Made by a program: the position numbers and the translations under genes
Part shown: piece by piece, positions 57,723 to 64,000 of the stretch
How the letters are laid out: every line of letters begins with the position of its first letter
Numbering within the stretch: the stretch's first letter is position 1
Source of the DNA: Strobilurus pachycystidiatus
Lineage: Eukaryota > Basidiomycota > Agaricomycetes > Agaricales > Physalacriaceae
Length of the DNA stretch: 64,000 nt
Reading direction: 5' to 3'
NCBI GenBank assembly: GCA_019915135.1
Contig: JAHLMK010000019.1
Location: forward strand, 434,001 to 498,000
Notes under the pieces: model-generated
Database searches by the model: none
What the model saw: only the letters and a program-made list of their open reading frames with translations
Told to the model about the DNA's origin: nothing

Positions 57723-60700
57723 CGCGCGTGTTTGAGTCGTGGAGAAGTGTACTTTGCGTGGCTCGGTGGACATCTGAATTGCACGAGAGGGCGGGAGGGG
57801 AGACGCTGATGGTCAAGTTGTCTTATCAAGGCAGATTGAAGCTCCATAAATACCTTCCAAGACAGTCCCGTCCCCTACTCGATTCGGGGTTGTTTCTTGA
57901 ATTCCACCGAGGAACAGGGTGTGACCGCATCTCGAGACCCCGGTCCTGAGAGTAGTACTCGGAGACAGTCAGACCTTAAGTTACGCGGGGGAGGTGGGTG
58001 CTTGTGTTACCCATTATCACAATATTTTTGTAGTCATGAACGCTACGCCGTGCTGGCCGATCTGTCCTGTCATGTTAGTAATGCTCTAACGATTACCTCA
58101 GACTTCCCGCCTTGGTTATACGTCCTCTGCGCTGCCCGTCGCCAGCATTGATCTGCAAAAGCAGCGCGACAAGCGCGCGATCTCGATGAGGTATACTGCA
58201 AGGAGAAAGATGAGAGCGCCTGCGAGCAATCAATCAAATCCGGCGAAAACTCTATGGATCGGGCTTGTCCCTACTGTAAGTCTTTATCTCGGTCGGGCGA
58301 GGTAAGGGTTGCGGGCTCGTGTAGGATCGACGCTCAGCGATCACTTGCACCATGACATCAGGACAGACACTGGTGCCACAAAGCGCCTTGCTAGAGGCAA
58401 GTAAGCGATTGCAAGGTCGAAGAGCCATCCTTGGAAGAGGATACGTCGCCGGATTGGTAAGAAAAGGACAGTGGGAACGGACAGTGGGACCGAAGAACGG
58501 CAGGAATCTCACACATCATTGATTCACTGTTGCGTGGGACGCCACGGATGCCGTGTGCGTTCTATTCAGCTTGTCGTACGTGTTCTATTCCCGCCCCTAC
58601 TCGTAGTCGCCGGGACCTTGGTGGATGGGAAACGTCCGGTACAGCCTCGAGGAATTCATACATACCTTTTGAAGCCATCAGTGTGGATTAGGCGGCAGGC
58701 AGGTAAATCGACTGTCTCGCTTGCTGGAGAAGAGTGTCAAGGAACAAAACTCAAGGTGAGACTGATAGTTGCCTCGGAGACAACTCCTTGTGGTATACGG
58801 CGCATAGACGTTGTAATGGTCATCATTGCTACGGACAAGTAGTAAGCATCGCCGGAAATTTCTGAAGATACCATGTGCAATTGCCGCTCTTTGGTAAAGG
58901 CATGAGAATGAGGGAAACGAACTGGAAACGAGTAAGTGCAAGGCGTCGAGTAAGCGCAAGGCGTCGAACATTCCAGAGAACGCTGTCTTACCATCTTCAC
59001 GTCAAAGCAGTGTCCCACCATCTACGCGCACCTGGTAGAATGTCATTCATAATTCAAGGCCGATGAGTACGTGCGAAAGAAGGAAGATACAGTGCGAGAA
59101 ATCACTTCGACTTTCCCACTTCAGTCATACACACTCATATCGTCAACGGAACAATAGCCGGAGTGACGTTAATAGATCACTTTGACAATTGAAAGGTATG
59201 TCCGCGATGTCGTGTCCTTCCCTGCTTTAGCGTGCTTGTCGATTGATCGAAAACGTACCCTTTCCGCAATCCGGATCGATAAACAGTGAATTTGGGAAGC
59301 ACCTTGCCAAGTTGAATCAAGATACCTGATTGTAACCAAAGGTCAGAGCTTTGAATTCCATGATTATGAACATTCAGGGAGGAGTGGTTACAAAGGCTCG
59401 TTACGGTCGGCCAGATAATATTAACTGTGCAACGATCATCCTGATACCTAGAACAATGCGTAAGCGTCGGCGGTAGGGATCAGAATGAGTGACTACCTAT
59501 CTCTCTGGTGCGGCAACGGGTTTCCGAGAAGGGATGTAAGCACTGAGCAGAGCCCGGAGGTTATGGAACACCGGACCCGAAGCAACACTCACATACGTTG
59601 TATACACAGCTTATCCGCCGAATAGCCACTTCGGCTCGAACAACCTCACAGAAATAACACCAATGTTTCTCGCGAGAAGCGTGACAGAGATAGAGCGCCT
59701 GAGGATCAGGTTCTAACCCCAATGATCTGACGATACCATCTAGGTAAGTACTAGTAGTGGGAGCCCATCCGAGTCGGCGTAAGTATTCCGGAAAATAAGT
59801 AGACCGTGCAGCCCACCAACCGCGGGGAGATCGAGATAAAGAGTACAGAGCGCCATATGGCTCCTTGACCTGCAACAGGTGTTGAGAAAGGCAAGAAGAT
59901 TCGAATTGAATGACACGTACCTCCCCCCAATAGATTACTCAGGCTGTTTCGACAAGTACGACATGGATTGATGCTGCAATCATAAAGGGACTGAATTGCC
60001 TGTGCTAAGGGCAACCGTGAGCGCACGTAGAAGCATTGTTGATGATGGATAGAACGGGATGCCTCCGAATCCACCAGCAATATATAAAAGCAGGTCTGGC
60101 CTACTTAGGGCCGAATGTCTTTCCTCGTTCGAACTTCGCGTTTGCGCCTTGTCACCGAGCTGCATACCTTGGGCTCAAGGGACGCTGACATCTTGCAGGA
60201 TACTCACCACTCTTGTACCCTGTATTTGTAAGACTGGCTGTTATATTTAACGCAAGAGGAAGAAGAAGTTGAACTCACCTTTGTTGAGGACCAACTTGAG
60301 ATTCGCCGATGCCGTCTTATCGTGCGCCTTCCCCCGTCGCCTGCTACGTCATGCCGATCACTTGGGAGGCGCCTCATCGACGTCGACTCGGAGGAAATAG
60401 AGACATGCCAATGAGCCTGATGCACAATGGCCCAGGTCTCAATTTAATCCCTTGCTGATCTGTACGCAGCCCTTCAAGTCGCTCGACCTCACACGACGCC
60501 AATATCGAGCATCGGGGGTGAGTGGGTAAGTTACTTGAAGAACAAATTGAAGGCGATAGTTGGTGGTGAAAGGTGAAAACAGGAATACTCGAAGACTGCG
60601 ATGCATTGACATCGGCAGCACATGCCAGACACGTGGGCGCGGCCGAACGTCCGGGACCCTGGAAGTTCGCTGCGGCTGGCTGGTGCTATTAATAGCAGCG

Positions 60701-61151
60701 TTTGGGACGGTGGCCCGCCGGCAGCCGGCCGTTGTCTGTAGGTTTCCCCGACATTCGTGCACATGAGCCATCCTATTTCATCTCAATCTAGACATCTGTC
60801 CGCCGCCAGCTATGAAATTGGAACCGCAATGAGAGAGTTATTAGACCAGTACCTAAGTTATCGGTGAAACTTGAAGCACAAGAAGTTGACTACTTACTAT
60901 CGAGCGTGGTCTTACCGCTACTCTGCAAGAGTCTTTGATACGCGTCGACAGTCATTGTTGTATCTCTCACCAGCTATAATCATGCTGAGCGCATACTATA
61001 ACCACCACTTGTCTCCTAAGACGGGCTTAGACGGCTAGGAAGGAAACAAGTTCAAGTTCAAAGAGTGCCATTTAATCACGGGAAGCTCATATTCATTATC
61101 ACATTCACTTGTTGACAGGGCTGTTGACCGTAAAAATATGCCTCTCTGCGC
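57723..61151. other. 3.4-kb gene-poor stretch
   Basis: This is the 5' flank of the hydrolase, then DNA without a confident gene. Small frames on both strands near 58.25-58.85 kb have no motif. A possible minus-strand exon at about 59595-59875 is listed separately. 60.2-60.4 kb on the minus strand has splice-like signals (gtgagttc ... aaatacag) that could belong to the same possible gene. Confidence 0.4.
59595..59875 (-). CDS. Possible exon of an unrecognised gene
   Basis: On the minus strand an acceptor (cacctgttgcag) is followed by an open reading VKEPYGALYSLSRSPRGWWA, then ..YFPEYLRRLGWAPTTSTYLD and ..CHASREKHWCYFCEVVRAEV. It ends in ..SCVYN directly before a good donor (gtatgtgagt). The codon pattern and flanking splice sites make it protein-like. 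I could not join it to other exons and recognise no family. It may be part of a small gene or of a decayed one. Confidence 0.3.
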
Positions 61152-62786
61152 TCAAGACTCCAACCAGAGCAGACAAACATCAGCCCAAAGATCCCACTTG
61201 AGATGTTGCCGATCGTGAAAGTCGTCTGTCCTCAGCCATTCAGGAAGCCTGACCTCTCTCAAAGCTCCACAAGGATAGACGTCCCCTGAATATCTGCTGA
61301 GTGCCTCCATCAACCTTGGGGCCAACCGTGATTCCAACGCATCCCATACGTTTTCTTCTTCGACCAAAGACTCGGCGCCGCAGCCCGGTAGTGATAGACT
61401 CTCAAGACGTGGCAACAGCGGTGAGCTGGGCTCAAATGTCATGCCTCGAAGGAACCCCATCGTCATGAAGGCGTTTGCGAGTTCAAACTCTCGAACATTG
61501 GCGGTGAGGGAAAGGAAATCAAGAAGGCCCGCCGTGTTTCCATTCGAGCTTATGTTGCCATCGATGTGAAGCTTCGTGAGACGATCAGGCGGAGAATTGA
61601 AGTGTGTAGGATAGTACATTGTCCAGTCGATAGTAGCACTATCCGGATAATGGAGTCGTAGTTCGGAGAGTTTGGGAAGATCGAGATGCTCAAAGAGAGC
61701 TTCCAAACACCTAGGTTGAGCCTCTTCCAGCTCCGAGAGGATGAGACACCTAAGATTTGGGATTCTGATATCTGCTTCGACGCGGATGTCGCGATATTGA
61801 GAGGTGATGTCGAGGGACAGTTCCTCCAGACGGGGCATTTTGAGGAGCTGCGACAAGGCATCTGGGACATGAAAGGCATTGGGGAGGCTCAGTGTTCGCA
61901 GTTGATGCCAGGGAATACTCTCGAGCCGAGACCCAGTGAAGCGGCCTTCTATCACGAGTGATGAAAGAGCAGAGAGGTGTCCAGCTGGGACAAGAAAGCA
62001 GTGTTCAGGCTCTGGGCCCGTGTAATGATGTGGGTAAGGCTCGCTCACAATCTCTGCGTCCTTAAGAAGAGTGAGTCGGCGTAGGCGAAGGAAGGGATGG
62101 TCCATGAGTTTTGTCATGTCATTGTAAGACAAACCAGATTCAAGATTCCTCCAGCGAGAAGCGCTGAGATGGAGCATAGGGAACAAATGGTCAATAAGAC
62201 CGCTCGTCATGGAGTCGATGATGTGGAGGTACAGCTCGCATTGCTTTGATCTCTGAAGGTACAAGCCGAGCCTGTATTGAATGCGCGAGATACGCTGCAT
62301 CGTGTGCAAGGAAACGTCTAATTTGAGAGAAGACCACAACCTCGGCGACGCAAGTGCCACATCCCTCCAACGAGCACAGACCGTCGTCAGAGTCCACGGT
62401 GCCAGTTCCGGATCAAGAGAGTCAGTGTGTTCGTCAGTCCTCTCCCAGTCGGGAAGACAGTGGCCGAAAATCTCCAGCAAAACATCGGATGGAAGCGAGC
62501 GCATCGGGTGGAGCAGCGCGTTGTTGCACTGGAGAGTGCGATCGACCTCTTCGCGAAAATCTCGAAGCACAGCCAAAGTCTGCTCCGCCATCGCGATCTT
62601 CTCGTCGATATCTCGGAGCGCGTCACGACAGTCGCAGACATTGTGGCGAAGCCCGATCAGCTCGGCGTCAAGCGGAGGCTCATTTCGGCGAAGTAGATAT
62701 TGGAGACGGTCGGTAGGTTTGGAGATATGAGGTAGAACGGAGAGGGAGGCGCAGTTGGGGCATTGAGGTGTCATATTGTGGCTCAT
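61152..62786 (-). CDS. F-box/leucine-rich protein
   Basis: One uninterrupted frame of 544 residues starts at MSHNMTPQCPNCASLSVLPH. A short coiled coil (about residues 45-85: LRDIDEKIAMAEQTLAVLRDF) precedes the F-box at about residues 92-150: MRSLPSDVLLEIFGHCLPDW..LTTVCARWRDVALASPRLW. The rest is irregular leucine-rich sequence, such as LRTLSLPNAFHV and LSELRLHYPDSAT. This is the standard agaricomycete F-box layout. Such proteins recruit substrates to SCF ubiquitin ligases by binding Skp1. The target is unknown. The gene is intact. Confidence 0.88.
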   Translation of the reverse strand: MSHNMTPQCPNCASLSVLPHISKPTDRLQYLLRRNEPPLDAELIGLRHNVCDCRDALRDIDEKIAMAEQTLAVLRDFREEVDRTLQCNNALLHPMRSLPSDVLLEIFGHCLPDWERTDEHTDSLDPELAPWTLTTVCARWRDVALASPRLWSSLKLDVSLHTMQRISRIQYRLGLYLQRSKQCELYLHIIDSMTSGLIDHLFPMLHLSASRWRNLESGLSYNDMTKLMDHPFLRLRRLTLLKDAEIVSEPYPHHYTGPEPEHCFLVPAGHLSALSSLVIEGRFTGSRLESIPWHQLRTLSLPNAFHVPDALSQLLKMPRLEELSLDITSQYRDIRVEADIRIPNLRCLILSELEEAQPRCLEALFEHLDLPKLSELRLHYPDSATIDWTMYYPTHFNSPPDRLTKLHIDGNISSNGNTAGLLDFLSLTANVREFELANAFMTMGFLRGMTFEPSSPLLPRLESLSLPGCGAESLVEEENVWDALESRLAPRLMEALSRYSGDVYPCGALREVRLPEWLRTDDFHDRQHLKWDLWADVCLLWLES

Positions 62787-63621
62787 TGGAGCTGTTGGCG
62801 ATTCGAGGCGGGAGTCACGGAACGTCTAAGCCTTAGAGGTGTGTCGCCTATGTGTCGTCAGGTCAGCAGAGACAAACAAAGCCAGCAATTAGATCGTACT
62901 ATGCTCAGCAGAGCTATCGTAACAAGAAGTGTGGCGTTTCAAGATACGTTTCCGAGGATGAACTCGAAAGAATGCTGAAATCCGGGAGAACAGGGTTTTC
63001 ACGAAGACAGATCCTAAGCAAGAGGGTGTTATGCAGTGGCTCGAGGAAGGAGACAGGTACAAAAGCGAGTAACAGTGATGGCCCAAGAACAAGGAGGAGG
63101 AACCACGTGGTACCAGCAACTCTCAGCGAACCACCATCATCAGAATTTGACAAGCGAAGTCAAACTTGCTACCTTGCTCGAGTCCTCGTGTAACTTCTCA
63201 CTGCGATACCTCGCGGATACACGGTCTTGCTTGCTTTTGACAGTCAATCTCTCACTGAGAACGTGTATGACTATGAGTAATCTCGGATTGACCTGACCAC
63301 GTCTTCGTGAGTTTCCCAGTTGCCTTTTGAATCATTGTACTTGTGTACCCTCCCTTCCGATCTGTGTGGCAGTAGACCTCTGACTCGGAGTATTCGAGAA
63401 ATACCTGACAACTAATCTATCGCTGAGAATCAGAATCTCATCGAAGAGCTCATACATACAGCCAGTGTTTTGGACCGCATCGGATTGCGTACCATAAGTT
63501 TTTACCTCAATAGGTTATAGGTCAAAAGTGCCTCCTTCGTGCGTGCTTGGAAGTTCGAATGAAGATGCATACACTGTCATAATGATACACGACTTAACCT
63601 ACTCCGAAGCAAGGCATCCCA
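62787..63621. other. Intergenic, nothing recognised
   Basis: This is the 5' flank of the F-box gene and the 3' flank of the lipase. A plus-strand frame of 113 codons at 62852-63193 has no recognisable motif. Confidence 0.45.
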
Positions 63622-64000
63622 TCACACATGCGTTCGAATGAACTCAGCCACATCTACCACCATCTTTTCCCGTATACCATCCGGCTCGTTATGCAGCTCG
63701 TGGTACCCTCCCTAGTAACATAGCTTTTCTTCAGTAAATATTCCGTGTGTGTGTGGCGGATTCAACTTGAACTTACGGGATACGCGACGAACATCTTATC
63801 ATTAGCGGGGAGCTTATCAAAGAGTGCTAGGGCATTGACGAACGAGTTCACCTGAATGAACGAGAGAGGAGATCAACTACTGGAGCCCATGGGAAGACGG
63901 GGGGTACGACGTACTGGATCGACTGTACCGTGCAAGAACAGGACCTGCTCCGAGTCGAATTTGCATCAACGCGAAGGTCACTGTGGAGTGAACTCATTGA
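63622..64000 (-). CDS. Monoacylglycerol lipase-like protein, 3' end only
   Basis: The C-terminal exons run off the right edge of the window. The minus strand reads FDSEQVLFLHGTVDPV, then NSFVNALALFDKLPANDKMF and VAYP. It ends GGYHELHNEPDG..EKMVVDVAEFIRTHV with the stop at 63624-63622. LFLHGTVDPV holds the catalytic Asp region and GGYHELHNEPDG the catalytic His of monoglyceride lipases (YJU3-like, serine aminopeptidase S33 fold). The nucleophile lies outside the window. It would release fatty acid from monoacylglycerol at lipid droplets or ER. Introns are about 50-60 nt. The family call is strong despite truncation. Confidence 0.82.

Noticed and set aside
1..64000. LTR retrotransposon or viral genes
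   Set aside because: No reverse transcriptase, integrase, gag or capsid motif and no long direct repeats were found by eye.

Overview
This is nuclear DNA from a filamentous basidiomycete, most likely an agaricomycete mushroom-forming fungus. Protein genes are cut by many GT-AG introns of about 45-60 nt. The families present are typical of that group: F-box/leucine-rich proteins, a Cys2-His-Cys finger family, a fused P450-reductase, and fungal seven-helix membrane proteins. tRNAs are of eukaryotic type. No rRNA, CRISPR array, operon or intact transposon was seen.

Layout. 0-7 kb is gene-poor, with a stand-alone SRA-domain gene and a small secreted GPI-type protein. 7-16 kb has two identical tRNA-Glu(CTC) genes, eIF3a, a long hypothetical gene and a gene made of many short exons. 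16.3-36.8 kb is the most unusual part: a three-gene block (here called A-B-C) occurs twice in opposite orientation. The left arm is A1 (-), B1 (+), C1 (+, decayed); the right arm is C2 (-), B2 (-, frameshifted), A2 (+). A and B are divergent neighbours whose C-terminal ends share a Cys-x2-Cys ... Asn-Trp ... His-x3-Cys finger. C is an N-terminally hydrophobic coiled-coil protein with a long Ser/Pro-rich and Lys/Glu-rich tail. The roughly 10.8 kb between the arms holds an intact CYP505-type P450-reductase fusion and a single-pass membrane protein gene.

38-63 kb returns to ordinary gene density: a seven-helix membrane protein, a glutathione S-transferase, a hypothetical protein, an SNF2 remodeller with a C-terminal PHD-like module, an MFS sugar/quinate-type transporter, a DHHC palmitoyltransferase, a coiled-coil protein, an intron-containing tRNA-Gly(GCC), the diphthamide protein DPH2, an FSH1-type serine hydrolase, an F-box protein, and the 3' end of a monoacylglycerol lipase. 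Just behind the tRNA-Gly lie a 64-bp tandem duplication that copies the tRNA 3' end, a 327-bp foldback MITE, and a 24-bp perfect palindrome.

The conserved genes (eIF3a, SNF2, DPH2, DHHC, MFS, GST, lipase) are independent housekeeping or metabolic loci and do not form a pathway. The A-B-C block is the accessory, lineage-specific part. Its function is unknown; the finger suggests nucleic-acid or protein binding. Gene models were built by hand from reading frames, splice sites and comparison between paralogues.
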